A stretch of DNA of 64,000 bases from assembly GCA_009741485.1 (NCBI GenBank), contig CM019220.1, positions 24,270,646-24,334,645 on the forward strand. The letters run 5' to 3'. Position 1 is the first letter of the stretch, and each line of letters opens with the position of its first letter. Origin of the DNA: Malurus cyaneus samueli (Eukaryota > Chordata > Aves > Passeriformes > Maluridae). Positions 1 to 14,027 of this stretch are shown here, piece by piece. The notes beneath the pieces were generated by a model. It made no database searches. It was given only the letters and a program-made list of their open reading frames with translations, and had not been told where the DNA came from. The position numbers and the translations under genes were made by a program.

Positions 1-1250
1 TTTAAAAATCAGATTCTGAGAGTGCTACCACTGGATGCAGCATTGTCAGACTGTACACACTGAATGGTGCTGGTACCCTTTTTGCTACTTTGGGAACTGC
101 ATTTCTAGAGCAGAGTTCAGAACTAGCACCAAATCCAATCTGTAATAGCACACTCACAGCTGGATGTTCCATGTTGAGTGTGAGCAGGAGGACTGTGAGA
201 CAGCATTAGCCAGTCAGTACTGACATTAAAAATCAAAATTAATTCCTACTTTTAAAACCTGGCATTTTTCGGTGGATAATTAATTGTCCTTTAAAAGGTA
301 GTGTTGGCACATCATAGGGATCAGTTCCGTTTCAAGGGAATTTGGCCTTGCATTGGCACGTTTTTAAATCAATCTCCAAGTGCTTTTTTATATCTCAGAA
401 TATGCAGGGCTCCTCCCGAGCCTGGGCAGGGCTTTGCATTCAGAGGAACTTTTCTGTGGCATTCAGTGCTTCCCTGCCTCACTTCTTCCCTACACACCCC
501 TCTAAGAGTCTCCTTGGCCAGTCAGTGTCCAGGAGCACAGGCAGAACATGGATGTAAGGGGCAGATGGTACAGCCTCCTATTCAGAAAATAAATCAGCAG
601 AGAAGGAATTCAGCCCCATAGAATCTGAGCTACGTGTAATGTGTTGCCTGCGGCTACGTTCCCTTCAGCTCCCTGATACCCACGGCCAGTGGGTGCAGAA
701 ATGTTTCTGCCCAGTGTAAGGGGTGAACTTTTAAGGAGCAGGTTTTTCCCAGTGCTGGTGTGATGTGTCTGTGCCCTCAGAAGGGCAGTAATACACTCCT
801 GAGATGTGTTGATCTCAGTAATGCGAGTAGAGAAATTGGAAACCCCAACATGAACCCAGTCACCCCAACAGGTCTTTTGGACAGAAGCAGTTGACAGCTG
901 AAAACTACTTCCCAGATTTCCGTGTTTTCTAGTACCAGGGAGGCTGTTTCTGGCAGAGGCGTTCTGGTGGTCAGGACCACTGCAAGGTCCTGGATTTGCC
1001 TATGCCTGACTCGCTGGGAGGCTGCAGAAATGCCGTAACATGAGGCATGATCTCCTGCCACACACTCACCCTGGAACCTGGAGTTCAACAGGGAAAACAC
1101 AGCCTCCAACCCAAATGCTTCCTGCTCGTCTCTAGTGCCCTTTGAGAGGTGGTTGTCTTTAGAAAAGACACACCTAATAAATATTTTTTTTCTATTATGC
1201 AGTCCCAGGCATCACTTTACATCCAGGGGAATTCTGTGCCATGAATGCCC
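1..1250. other. upstream intergenic DNA, no gene recognised
   Basis: Mixed-composition DNA left of the CpG island. Short open frames occur on both strands, but none resembles a known protein and none has splice-site support. In mammals PCNT lies upstream of DIP2A; I see no PCNT coding sequence here. A sequence resembling a splice acceptor (pyrimidine run ending in cag at about 1202) precedes no recognisable exon. Confidence 0.5.
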
Positions 1251-1394
1251 TATCCTGGAACGCTCGGTGGGCCCCGAGGGCTTCGGCTCGGTCACAGTTC
1301 CTATTTTCCGCTGGGAGGAAGAAGTGGGGAGAGAAAGGGCAGTTGCGGTATTTTCAGGAAAGGGGCCGCAGCACACCAGGTGCGACAGCCACGG

Positions 1395-2075
1395 GAGGGG
1401 TGGGAAAAGGGCAGACGAATGAGAAGGGCAGCGGCACGATGCAGGAGCGGGCGGGCCCTGCTGCTGCCCCGCCCTAGCGGCTCGGCCCGGCCCCGTCCCG
1501 CCCCTGGCGCGGGCCGCGCGTCCGGGCTGCGGTAGCGGCTGCGCGGGGCGGAGGGGCCGGCGGCGCCTCCTCCCTCCTTCCCTCCCGACCGGCCCGGACG
1601 CCGCTGCCCCCTCGGCCCGCCCCGGCCCCACCTGCGGCAGCGCTGGCGGCGGCTCCGCCGGGCCCGCTCGCTGCTCGCCCGCCGCGCCATGGCGGCGGAG
1701 CGCGGGGGCTGCGCGCTGGAGGCCGTGCCGCTGCCGCCCGAGGTGCGCGAGGCCTGGCCGAGCTGGAGCTGGAACTGTCGGGTGAGCGGGGCCGGGCGCG
1801 GGGGCGGGCGGGCTGTGGGGCCGGCACGGCCGGCGGGAAGGCCGCGGTGCTGCTGCGGGCGCCGGGGCGCGTGCCGCCGAGGGGGCTGAGGGCGGCGGCG
1901 CTTCGTCCGTCGGCGGATCCGGACTCCGCTCCGCCGGAGCCCTCGGCCAGGAGCCGAGCCGGGAGCGGGCGGCGGCTCAGGGCTCCGCTGGGCCTGCCTC
2001 GTCCCCGCTATCCCCGCGGCTGCACCGACCGCCCGCGGCCCCTGCGGCCGGCGCCGGGAGCAGTGGTGGGGGCCC
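1395..2075. promoter_or_regulatory. CpG island / TATA-less promoter of DIP2A
   Basis: GC content rises sharply here, CpG dinucleotides are frequent, and the block surrounds the start codon. GC boxes of Sp1 type are visible at 1467-1474 (CCCCGCCC), 1497-1505 (CCCGCCCCT), 1546-1551 (GGGCGG) and 1616-1627. I see no TATA box, as expected for a broadly expressed gene. The CCATGGCGG at the start codon resembles a YY1 site. The transcription start cannot be fixed from sequence; the 5'UTR probably lies within 1400-1688. Confidence 0.8.
1689..1781 (+). CDS. DIP2A: DIP2A exon 1 (start codon; apparent 1-nt frameshift)
   Basis: Begins MAAERGGCALEAVPLPPEVRE, the expected DIP2A N-terminus. The ATG has G at -3 and G at +4, a strong Kozak context, and lies in the CpG island. 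After GAG at 1749-1751 the frame breaks: as written it continues AWPSWSWNCR, but one base on (CTG at 1754-1756) the expected LAELELELS appears and runs to the donor gtgagc at 1782. One base is therefore missing around 1752-1754. The conserved Glu that family members show just after this Ser also seems absent. As written, the spliced message would stop at 23348-23350 in exon 2 after about 46 codons. An assembly error in GC-rich sequence is the likeliest cause. Confidence 0.9.
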
Positions 2076-5000
2076 CTCAGGAGCGCTTCTAAATGGCCAG
2101 TTAGTGTGCAGCTGGATACTCTGAAAAGACAATTTTATTTTAGTTTTAATAGCTGATCCTAACTGTAGCTAAAACCTTTAGCCTCTCCCTCTGTATCTCT
2201 CGTTCATTTCCAACTTTTTTAATGCTTCACTGTATATACAGGCAGGAATATGGTGATGTTTTCTCCATTTTTATAGGATCACAGAATGATTTGGTTTGGA
2301 ATCGTAAAGCTCATCCATTTCCACTCCCTGCCATAGACAGGGACACCTTCAATTAGACCAGGTTATTCCAAGCCCTGTCCAACCTGGCCTTGAACGCTTC
2401 CAGGGATGGGGCAGCCACAGCTTCTTTGGTTAACATGTGCCAGGGCCTCTCCACCCTCAGAGCCAAGAATTTCTTCCCAATAGCCCATGTAACCTTGTGC
2501 TCTGTCAGTGGGAAGCCATTCCCTCTTGTCCTGTCACTCCAGGCCCTTGCCAAATTCCCTCTCCAGCTCTCTTGGAGCTCCTTCAGGCATTGAAGGGGTT
2601 CTAAGGTCTCTTGGGAGCCGTCTCTTCTGTCGGAACACTCCCAGCTCTCCTAGCCTGGCTCCAGAGCAGAGGGGCTCCAGCCCTGTGCATTAATGAGCCC
2701 AGAGATGGCAATATGCAGTGCCAGGCAAATGGTCACTGTGACCATTTGATGATTTTCTGCCTCCAAAAGGAGACATCCCTTTCACCTCCAGATGAGTGTT
2801 GGTGATAACAGCCCTTGTGTGATCCCTGTGGGTGTTAGTCGTGGTACCTTTGTTGAAGAGCTGGGGAAGGATTTTTTGCATAGTGATTCTCTGGCGTGGC
2901 CTGTTGTGCAGACAGGCAGGTGTAGGCACTTGGTGTAGGAGAGCATGCCGGGGTGGAGGTGACCGAGACAGCATTTTTTGGGAGCAGTTGCTCATTGCAT
3001 TTTCCCTAGTTACATTCTCAAGCTGCACCCTGGAACAGAAGAGCTAGAAACCTGTTAATACCATCTGTGGTTTTGGGATTAGGAACAGTCAGTGTGCTCC
3101 TCAGATGTTGCAGTTTTCAGATCAGCAGGTTCAGATGGGCAAAACTGGGGCTATTTTGCCTCAGTGTGCTGCCTGATTCAGGTCACGGTTTCTGAAGTTA
3201 TTCACGGGTCTGCTGTCTTCACCTCAGGTGTGGAAGCTTTGGTGCAGAGGCACGGGAGAAGTGTAGGATGGGTGACAGTTGTCCAAGTGTAACCTGTCAC
3301 TGCATGTCTTGCTGGCGCAGTCGGAAGCAGTACCTGGCATGCACTGTTGCTTGTTCAAGACGAGTTCCTGCGTGTGAGCTGAGGCCGTGGCTATGCTGGG
3401 TACAGTGGCTCTTCCTGTGTGCCTGCTGACACATGCAGGGATATCCTGGGTCTGGCTCCTCTGCTGTGTAGCTCCTGATTGTGTGTTTAACTGATTAAAT
3501 ACTTTTTATAGATGGGTCTGCAGTATGTTAAACCTTTGAGACACCTTAAGTGATTGCACAGAGTCCTAGTGCTGTGAGTCTTATGTGGTATGTGTATTGC
3601 TGTGTAGCTGCTGGACTAATGAAGTGATTGGATGAAGTGGTGAGTTTTAATTTCTTGACCACTCTGAAGACTTTGTTTACAAGCTTAGGTGTGACTCCTT
3701 TTCTGTCTTTCCTTAACTTGAAAACATTTGGAAGTAGTTCTGTAACATCTTGTAATCACTGATTGATGTTTGTGTGGGCAGCTTTTAATGGACCCCTCCA
3801 TCATTAATGCCCAGAACTTGCTTACTTGGAGAGGAAGGAATAGCAATCTAACATTTCTTATGTTGAATATGCCTCAAGTTAGAGAAGGTCAGTACTTGGG
3901 CGGATGTTCCCATCATCTGAGAGGAAGTGTGAAGGGAGAAGGAGAAAAGGAGAAACGTGAGAGCAAGTTCCTTTCTACTTTGTCAGTGTACTCTGTTAAT
4001 TTAAATATTGTGTGTGTTGTGATGAGGCAGGAATAATGTCTGTTCCTTTTCATTACATTATTTTCACCTGTAAAAAAATAAGGAAGATGATTAATCGCCT
4101 CCTTGAGTTTTGCTTCAGATAATCTTAGCAAAATTTGGGTAAAGTATTTGTGTTTATATGTAGAGGAGAATGGAAACATGACTACATTGGTACTTTCTAA
4201 AGACAACTCAAAATCCTAAGTAGAGCATTAAGCTGAGAAGCATTTTGGATGGGGATGGAATGCCAGTTCATGCTACAATTCCAGTCATATTCACTGTCAT
4301 GAATCCTTTACAAGATCTTAATCTTGACATTGTTTGTATTCTTCATGTACTAGAAAAATAATGGTTGGGGATAAAAAGTGACCCTAGTATGATACTGCTG
4401 TGTTGCTTTCTTGCAGCAACACTGATTTCTTTCTTGTTGAAAAAAAATCAGTGAAACTTGTAAAGAAAACTAAGAGATCTGCCACAACTTTTGGGGGAGA
4501 TAGGGACAGTTTTGAGACTATGCTGGGCACCTAAGCTGAGTTTCATCTGATGGATCCGTGGACTAAGCTTGTTTACCTTAAGACTCTAAGATGCTGCAGC
4601 TTTCTGATGTAATGGAAAGATGCAGAGTTCCCTAATCAGCCTCTCAGGATCTGTGTCAAAGTATGATGAGGATGCTCTGAAGCTCCAGTACTTCAGGTTG
4701 TTTATAAGTAACTATTAAACACTGGTGGTTTGGGTTTTGGTTGGTTTTTTGTTTATTTGTTTTGGGGGGTTCAGGTTTGGGGTTTTTTTTGGGTTTTTTT
4801 TTCTGTGCCTTGAAAGAGAACCAAGGTTATAAACAGTTCTTAAAAAAATTCTAATCTATGGTGGAGATTGTGTAGGAAAAGCATCAATGTGCATTTTAAA
4901 GCACTGTACCTTTCTATAGTGTATATTTGTGTATATTTTTATGTACCTAAATGTACTTGTACACCACTTTGGAATGGCGTCATTTTTTGCTTCTTCCGGG

Positions 5001-8000
5001 TCATCTGTGCAGGAAGATGCTCATTTCTTCCTTGCTCATCTATGGACAGGATATGTAGGAGTAGAAGTAGTCAAAGATAAAACAATGTAGTGTGTTCATG
5101 TAGCAACAAGAACCTGGTATCAGCTTGTGTTTGCTTTGTCTTCTAGGGCTGGCGGTGGTGGCAGTGCCCTCAGCCAACAGTTCAGGGACTCAAAAACATA
5201 TGACTATGTTTGTTTCTTTTCTTGGAAATTTTTGTTACTTGTTGCTGACTGGATTCAGTGAGTCTGGGCCATTTGGATGCACACCACAGGATTTGTGTTC
5301 ATGGAAAATTGGATAAAAACTGTGGGAAGAAAATTACAGTTGAGGTGGTGTCTGACTGGCGTGTCAATGGTACAACACTTGTTTTTGTCTGAATTTCTGC
5401 AACTTGGAATGTTTTGTATATGGATTTGGGTTTTCTTCTATTTGCTAGGGATTTGTAGGTTGGTCTTATTTTGGACTTGGCGATCTTGGAGGTCTTTTCT
5501 AATCTTAATGATTCTATGAAATAAGCTGAAGTTCTAAACAGAGATTACCTAGAGTAAAGAGGCTGAAGAGATTTTTTTTTGCTAGTTTAAATCTATTCCT
5601 TTATTCCACCAATTGGGGAGTAATTACTCCACCAGATGGGGAACACTGTTCTCAGTGGCTTCTATTAAATAGTCTGCAGGATTAGTTATGAAATAAAAAA
5701 GTATTTCATGTGGTATACCATCTTAATTGTAACTTCAGTTCTTTGTAACTCTGATTTGAGGGGGAGTATTTTCCAGTTCCTGCCACATTGCTCATGGGTT
5801 TCTTCTGAGCCTGGCTGAACTTTAGTGGCAAAGGATGCAGTTTACATGGAGTGGTCAGTGTGCTGGTTGCACTTCTTCCCCTTCAGATGTTTACATCTGC
5901 CTGGACTGAAAGCTGACTCTTGTGTGATTTTTATCCCTATTTTTATATGCTGTTTAAGAAAGGAAGAAGTTGTGTATGTGACAAGGAAGATTTTTCTAGG
6001 GTTTTATTGTTTTAGGGAGTTTTTTTGCAAGTTTTAGGGGTTTTGGGCATGTTTTGAGGTACTGCAGATAACTCCTGAGTGGAAGAAGATACCAGCTATG
6101 AAGTATTTCCTGAAAAAAGTAAAGGTATTTAATGTCTGACTACTTCTGTCCTTGGCCACTGCAATACTTCAGCAAATACCTTTTGTTGGGCTTTTTAAAA
6201 AATAAATTGATAAAAGTATACTTTTTTTTTTGTCAGAATGCCTGTCTACCTAAAGGTAGTGGTCAGAGCTGAAAAGTTTTAGGTGCTTTTGTTACAATAC
6301 CAACAGTATTGATGTGGTATTAAATTTCTGTATGTGAAATCAGATGAGGAAGAGACACCCTCACAGACCTGCATCTATTTTTCGTGATAAAGTGTGGTAT
6401 TTGAGAGTTGAGTTTTTTCTGGTCTTAAAATGGTCATTTTCTATTATGGAAGTCTTGGAAATACTTGGAAATAAATATGATCTGAGGCTGTCAGTGGGAA
6501 GAACTGTTGTGACTGGGGAGACAGATGGCACTCTGTGAAGCTTGACCTACAGCATCTTTCTTGCTTAATTTCTGGGCTCTCCAACAGAAACTGTTAATTG
6601 TGTGATAGTACCTGGGACTTGCCAAATGCCCAAGGGGACTGAGTAAGTCTCCAGTGCTTGTTCTCACATGTTAACGCCCAGCACAGGTCTCAGCACCTGG
6701 CTGACACCCTTCAGGCTGTCTCATGTCCTTCTGTCCAGTTTGTGACTGAAATAGTCATGCTGTGTTCGAAGGGAGGCAGGGGTTTGATTTATTGATTGGT
6801 TTATTGGTTATAAAACAGTCTGTGGCTTGGAGTAGTTACCATTGCAAAGTTCACAGTTACTGTACACAAGGGATCCATTTTTCCGGGTGAAAACCCTGTT
6901 CCTCACAAAGGGAGCAGATTGTTACTGCTGATTCACCTTTGTGAAAATGAGCAGAGGTTTTATCAAAACCTTGCTATGTCCTCAGTAGAATTAATTCATA
7001 AATGAGAGATTTAAGAGAGATGGCAGTTGACAGGTGTTGGCAGGTGTTAAGAGTTCAAAGTCCTCTGAATCTTTCTATGTTGGGAGAATAAACTAAATGA
7101 ATCCGTTTTCTTTTTCTTGCCATATCTCATGTGCTAAATGATCAGAGGAGATGTTTTTTATTCTCCACTCTATTTTGGAAGGTAACGAGAAGCTGGTTAA
7201 GGGGCTCTTGTTGAGTTGATCTAAAATATTAGCAACCGTGTTAGAAAGGACTTTTGTAGCAGTAGAGCAGTGTAATTGCCAGTGGTTTTCATCTGTAACA
7301 CGCCTTTTTTTCTGCACTCATTCCCCCATCATAGTCATTTTCCATCATTGTAATTCTGCTACCCCTCCCTCCCCTTTTTTTCTTTCCTGCCTTCTGGAAC
7401 ATAGGAGGATTAGAAAGGTATCTCATTGTAGCTGAGAGTACCCTGACACTTTTCACCTTTAACTGTTTCTAATGAAACAATTTTGTGAGCCGTGAGGGCC
7501 TGCAGAAGGACATCCAGTATATTTTGTTGGCTCTGGCTTCCAGCTTAAGATTGATCCCGATGCACTTAGAGGCTTACAGAAAAAAAAAGCACTGAATGTA
7601 CTATTCTGTTACCTTTATCACTGTGAGGAAACAGAAGATTCTGAACCAGGAAAACTGGGAGTGCTAGGTCATCAACTTCCTTTCCAATCAAAGCAGAATT
7701 TCATACTCAACCAGTTAGGTGGTTGGGGCTTTTTTTGGTTGTGTTCTGGATTTCTGCTATAGTTAACCGGTGTGAATAGAAATCTTGTTATTCTTTTTTG
7801 TGTTTCTTTGACAAGGAAGTTTAAAACCTGGAAGAAGAATATGATGTCAACCTGTATGTTAAGAAAATTAAAGGAAATACATTTTCTTCCAGGTCTTCTT
7901 GTGCAAAAATTAGTTTCCCTTAAAATTATAAAAGCACATTTGTGAAGTAAATAGACTTTTATAAGTTAAGCATTTTAATTATTATAAAAATAAATAATTT

Positions 8001-11000
8001 TAAAATTAATTTTTAAATTCATTTAATAAAATTGAATGCTGTCCTGTGTTCTACCTCCCTATCCTCCCCCTAAACCTAAATTAAGCTCTGCCAATCTTGA
8101 AATAATGAAGTGACTTTCTTTTCCATTTGCTTGTTAAAATGCTGTTGAGGTTTTTTTCTTTGGGTAAGTTAGGTTTTTTGAAAGGGATAAATATTCTTCT
8201 GAAATGTGATTTCATTGAGGAAGGGCTGTGGCATCTCTTGGACTAAAGAACGTGCCTGCTTGATGACTTTTCGTACAGCTGAGTTACAGATGTATCATCC
8301 AGTTCTGTTACTTACCCAGTTCTGAAAAACAGACTTTAATATACCTGTATGCAAATAGAGAGGCAAAACATGTCAGTCTCTCTGATTACAAGACAGTCAT
8401 TTGGTTATTAAGAATCCTTGTATTTACCTTGGAATAAGTATCAAGGTATTTGACAGTTTCTTGGCACAAGGTTTGTAGCTCTCGAGGAAACATAAGCTTG
8501 GTGCATTCGGCTGGGTTTTCTTGAAGTGATGATTGCAGTTTCAAAGATTATAGAATCATTTAGACTGGAAAAGACCACTGAGTTCATGGAATCTGTTACC
8601 CCACCATGATGTGCCGTAAAATTGAGTGTATGGTTTTCCTGTGCAGAGGTCAAATAAAGTAGTTCTTCAATGCAGAATTCAGGGGATCAAATTGAAATGT
8701 GTGACTGAATCATTAGAGCCTCCAAATCATCTTCATATCCTTCTATCACTTTCTCACTGTTTTTTTACAGCCTTTCTTCTTCCTCAGGCTGTTGTTTCCC
8801 CAGCAGTGCTCAACAGGACACAAAGATTTTAAACTTGAGTTTTTGTTGTTGTTTTCCTCTGTGGAAGCTTGTGCCTTTTGGAGGGTGTCTGCAATTTACA
8901 AGTCAGCGAAGAAAGAAGCAGCTCTTAATCTTCTATTTCTATTATTGCCTTTTAAAGGTCAAGACATTTCTATTTGATTATCTCTGTGTATGTGCCTTTA
9001 AGAACTTGAAGAGAATTGGTAGATCCACTTGGGCCTCATCCCTCAACTAGCATGGAGTTTTGTTCAATGTTCTTCTGAATGCCAGTGATGTCTGACAAAA
9101 ATATGCCTCTTGTAGGATTTTCTATTTATGAACACTGAAAGTACACTAATAGCTGATGTGATATGATGAAGATAGATGCAAATCATCTTTTTTTCTGTTT
9201 TTTTATTATAATTCACTGTGGCTCAATTTTCTTTTTTTCAAGTTTTTTGAATTTTTCCTCTTGCTGCTTATAACCAGATGGCCTCAGAGATGGATTAGGT
9301 TGAGGGCAGAAGGATGAAAGAGGGTGCCAATACTTCAGCTTAGCTGCAGCATGAATCCATACCCAAAATAAATTTTTCCAGTGTCTGTCTGTATCCGTAC
9401 GGCTGTTCCTTCAATCTGTCATGGATCCAGCCTCAATGAAACATTGGACTTGCTGATTGTAGCAGCATTTTGTCCTAGAACTTGAAATATGAAAGCTCCC
9501 ATAAATCATAGTCAATATGTTTGTGTCCCACAGATCTGGGATTCATCAGACACAGGGAAAATACCAGCCAACTCAGCATTTTATCAAACACTGTTTGAAA
9601 AGTTATTTGCTTATGGAGAAATGAAAACCTGTATTTGGAGGTGGTTTGGATATAACTGGAGGGCCTTCAGCTCCATCTGTACCAGCTGCCTGTTTATCAA
9701 GGCAGAATTCTGTCAAAGTCCCACATTATGAGATTTCTGCCTTACATTTTAAGGGGTAGGAAATGTTAAGAAAGTGCCAGAATGTGTGGTTGCAAAGAAA
9801 GCATGTCAGACAGGCCATGTTGTGGAAGCACGTGGGTTGGCACAGTTAGGAAAAGTTACTGTGACCATTGGGACAAAATGTTTGCTGGCAATTGTGTGTT
9901 GTCTAAAAAAATCACTGAAATTTCTCATTTCCAATGAGAACTCATTTCAAACTTCAGCTTGCAAAGAATATTCACTGTTTTCAGAGATGGCACCTCAGTG
10001 AAGATTTTTCCCTTCATTTTCTTACAGAAACAGTATTTGACGAAAGCAAATTTAGGTTTGAGCATCTTGTCTAAATTTTTTGCTTCAGCTTTCATTTGCT
10101 AAGTAACAATCACTAAGAAGCTTAAATATTCATAAACCAGCTAGCTGAGGTTGTGTAGTACATGTTGTGGGAATCAAAATGGTTGTACTGGGATGCTCAT
10201 TCTTGCTCTTTGCCTTTTTTCTACTACCCTTGGGTTAGATATGTGTGTAGTAAAATGTATAACCTTGAAACTGCTTAACAGTCAAGCAGATGACCCCAGA
10301 GTAACTCCTGGCAGGAGCTAGAGTTCTTTCCCCCTTCCCACAACCACCTTGGTCAAGTGAAAACGTTAAAAGCTTCACTCTCGAGGTTCTCCCAGTTGGA
10401 TTCTGCATAGTGTCAGTTGACTTCTGGGCTACGCATAACTGTATACATAAACACCAGTGAGGTCAGGATTAGTTTGTCTTCTGTGGGTTCATGTATTGTA
10501 TTTTCGCCATGTGTTTGTCTGCCTTTAGCAGTTTGGGAAACTGAGAAATAATGTATTCTGTGGTGGTCAGATCCAGAACCGTGGCTGGATGTGTCAGTTT
10601 GAGCGACAGTGAAGGAGTCAGGGCGATGGGCGTTGTTGTCCCTGTACTCACTTTCCATCTACAGCCTTCTTGTTAGAGAGGGTTTGGGTTACTTTCATGA
10701 ATAATTCAATCAACCAGGCTGTTTAAAAGCATTACTTATAGTAATCAAGCAGTGCGATCGTGCTACAGATGAAGGAATGTGTTAAGGAAATGGGTATTTT
10801 TAAACAGGAAACTTTCTTCTGATGAACTTAGTGGAACAAATTATATCTGTGATTCTAGACTTTTCACGGTTGTAAAGCCAGTATTAGATATATCAGCAAC
10901 TATTGCCTAAATAAATGCAGTTGGTATTTTTCTTCAGGTTTGGGCTTTAGCAGATATTGAAGTGCTCTGATTTGGTTTGATTTGGTTTCCATAGGATATC

Positions 11001-13982
11001 AGTTTATCGGTGCCTGAGACTGACAATTAGGAAATGAGACTCTTCCCTTCCTAGCAAAAGGTGTTTTCAGGTGTCCTTCATAATGTTTAGATTAGATAAA
11101 TTAGATTCTGCTAATTGAAAGAACTTCAGGTGCTGGGAATACCTGTAGCAGAGGTGTTTACAGAAGGCAGGGGCTGCTCCAGAGACCATGGGATGAAGAT
11201 CTGCAAAAGGTATCACTATGGTTATTGTCCTTTCCTTTTCCAGTGAAACTGCTTTTCCTTTGATCTTTACTTCATTGTTACAAGTTACCTCAAGTAACTT
11301 GTGGCACAGCCCCCACAAAACTACGAAAACCTTCCTTGACACACATATTCTGTGTGGCTTGATATGCTAATCTTAAACTACTGCTAAGATTATAAATAAT
11401 ATTTTAAATTATAAAATGGCTGTTATAAATCCTTGTATATATTACTTTTGTCCTAGCAAGCTGTGTGGGTCGAGATAAGCATGTGTTGCAGAATTGTAGC
11501 AGGGTATTTGGGATCATGAAGGTGATTACAGGCTGGTTTGAGACAGAGGAGGAGTGCTTAGTGAAACCAGAAAATGGCAGATAGTAAAAAGAAATGAATA
11601 GAGTTTTGTATTTCTGTTTAAAATGGAAGTCCTATAAATTAGATTTGACAAATTCAGTGGCTGAGTATGTACTTACACAACTGCTAGATCCTTCTTCCTG
11701 GCAGGACCAGTGTTCCCTGGCCTGCATCCAGAGGGAAAAAAACTAAAAATCATTTTAAACGTACAGAACTTATGGATAGCTAGTAACTGACAACTTGTTC
11801 TTGTGATCATTGCATGTTTTCTGTGCCCTGCAGCACCTCGCTGCATCTTCCATGGGCAAGCTCTTGCATCAGAGCTGTTTTTACCGTTTATTTGGTTTGT
11901 TCCCTTTTTGGGTTAGGCACTTTTGGCCACTATTGTGCTACAAACAGGTTGATTTTTCCTCACTGTGGAAAGAGCCTTTTCTTGGTTTTATGCACTTCTG
12001 TCCAAAGTATTCGGCGTTAGTGATAACCTATGAGGTTTTTTGGAGGCTTTAGTGAATATTTGTCAGTAGTGAACTGATAGACACTTTATGCTTTACTTGG
12101 AGCTGTGCTCTGCAGGGCTTCAGTCACGTGTTGGTGCAGCTGGTGCAGTTTGGGAAGCCCAATAAACTGACTCATGACAAGAGGTAGCCTTGCTGTGTTC
12201 AAACAAGCAATGTTTTGACACTGCAAAATAAAGAGAGATTCTGAATCGGTATGAGATAATTCCCTGGGGTGATTGAAGGGAACTGTGGGATAGATTGATG
12301 ACTCATGCAGTACTGATGTTATCAAAATTGTGTTCGTCACATGAAATAGGTTCTCAATGCCCTTTTATAAGGGAAACTATGAGCTGCAAACTTGAGACCT
12401 TATTTTGTGGCTCTTGTCACTGGATGTCGTACTGGGGAGAATGACTGCAGTAAAATTGTTACCTGATGCTGTGTAAAGAACACTGCCTGATTTTGTGCTA
12501 GAAGGACAGTATGACCGTTCACTAGAAGATAATGTTGTTGTTTTGTAATTAGTAAAAGTATCTTCCACAAAATGTGGTTCAGATTAATTTAAATAGAGAT
12601 ATTTCTGTAAGTTGCCCTACCCCATCCCCCCCACCGAAACCCCAAAAAAATCATGTTGACATACTACCTTCAGATGATTAACCTGGTGATAGTATCGTAA
12701 CCTTTGCAGGTTTGTCAGTTTGTAGACATTTTTAGTAACAGTGAGCTGATATGTATTCAGTGGAATTAAACCATTGGTGCTGCATGGTAAATGGCAGTGG
12801 GTTATATTTTGAGATGAGGAAAAATTTAAGTTTGAAGGAAATGCAGTTGCCAGCTTTATAGGAATTGGTGTTACACCTTTGAGACTCATCTTCAGGTTTT
12901 TTTTATATGTTTCAAGAAAGTTTCCAATGTCTGGGTTTTCACATGACACTTCTGGAGAGGCTTGAATACATGAGTTTATTAGTAAAGATTCTGAGCAGCA
13001 GGTCCTTGACTGAGGGCTATTTAAAGTGAAGCATAAGCATAAACACAGAATCTGTAATTTGACAGAAGAATGTTGCATTGATGCCTTGAACCTTCTTTTG
13101 GTTTTTCAGTAGATCTTACTGGATCTTGACACCTTGTTAATAACCTTGTTTAATTGCTGATTTCCAGCTTCAGCCAGATTTCTGTCTTTTGTAGTGAATT
13201 TTTTTTGTGCTCACAACAGACAAAGTAACAGGATCTTAAGGAAAATCTGCATGCAGACTATTGACTTTGAAATTACTTTTCCTTCTTTCCCAACTGCAGT
13301 GACTTGTAGAGTTTTTTGGGGATGTTGGATTAGGCTGACATGAGTAGAATTTCTTGAGATTCCTTGAGAATTTCTTGTTTTCAGTCTTTGTTCTGGAGGC
13401 TTTCTAGAATCTTTGGAAGAGGTAACTGTAGCAACTGTAAAAGCTTTCAAATTTTCAATTCTTTAAAGATCTTTCAGAATTTGGAAACTAAAATTACTTT
13501 CTAAATGTATGAATAAATCAGTTGAGCTGTTGAAAGAGCACTTGAGCATCTAATAGAAATATATAAGGATTTGAAATTATTATCCACTTGTGTCAGGTTT
13601 GGAGTGTTTTAAACTCATGGTTTATGGGTTAAATCATGTACATTGGAAAAATTGTCTAGACAGTTAAAGAAAACTAGAATACCTTTGTTCCTGAGAGAAG
13701 TTAAACTTCTGGGGGAATGTCTAGTTTCTGAAACGGGAGGATTTAGCCATGCAGCTGTAGAGAATATAGGATTACTGGGATTCAATGGTTTTCATAAGAC
13801 CAAGGCACATCCTAAGAAAACACATAAAAATCTGAAAAGCTCTGCAGTTCGGAGGTATTGGAAAGTTTAAATTGCAGAATTTTGGCTGAAAAATAGAGCT
13901 GTTAACAATGGTATGCCAAGAGAGTTTTCTTGGGAAAGGAGCTGCATTTCCAAAAGCAAAATCTTGTTCAAATACATGCAAG

Positions 13983-14027
<45 letters not shown>

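Noticed and set aside
301..621. Open frame upstream of the CpG island
   Set aside because: No recognisable protein and no splice support; probably chance.
1185..1202. Acceptor-like pyrimidine tract and cag before 1203, considered as an upstream exon
   Set aside because: No matching coding sequence or donor that would join to DIP2A; it could at most belong to an untranslated exon, which sequence alone cannot show.
1301..1827. Long Arg/Pro/Ala-rich open frames on the minus strand of the CpG island, considered as a divergent gene
   Set aside because: High GC depletes stop codons; the translations are low-complexity and look like shadows of the promoter and exon 1.
4650..4700. ATGATGA-like box in intron 1, considered as a C/D snoRNA
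   Set aside because: No properly spaced D box or terminal stem was seen.
12617..13078. 153-codon open frame on the minus strand of intron 1, considered as a nested gene
   Set aside because: No similarity to a known protein, no promoter or splice signals, and one such frame is about what chance predicts for 64 kb on two strands.
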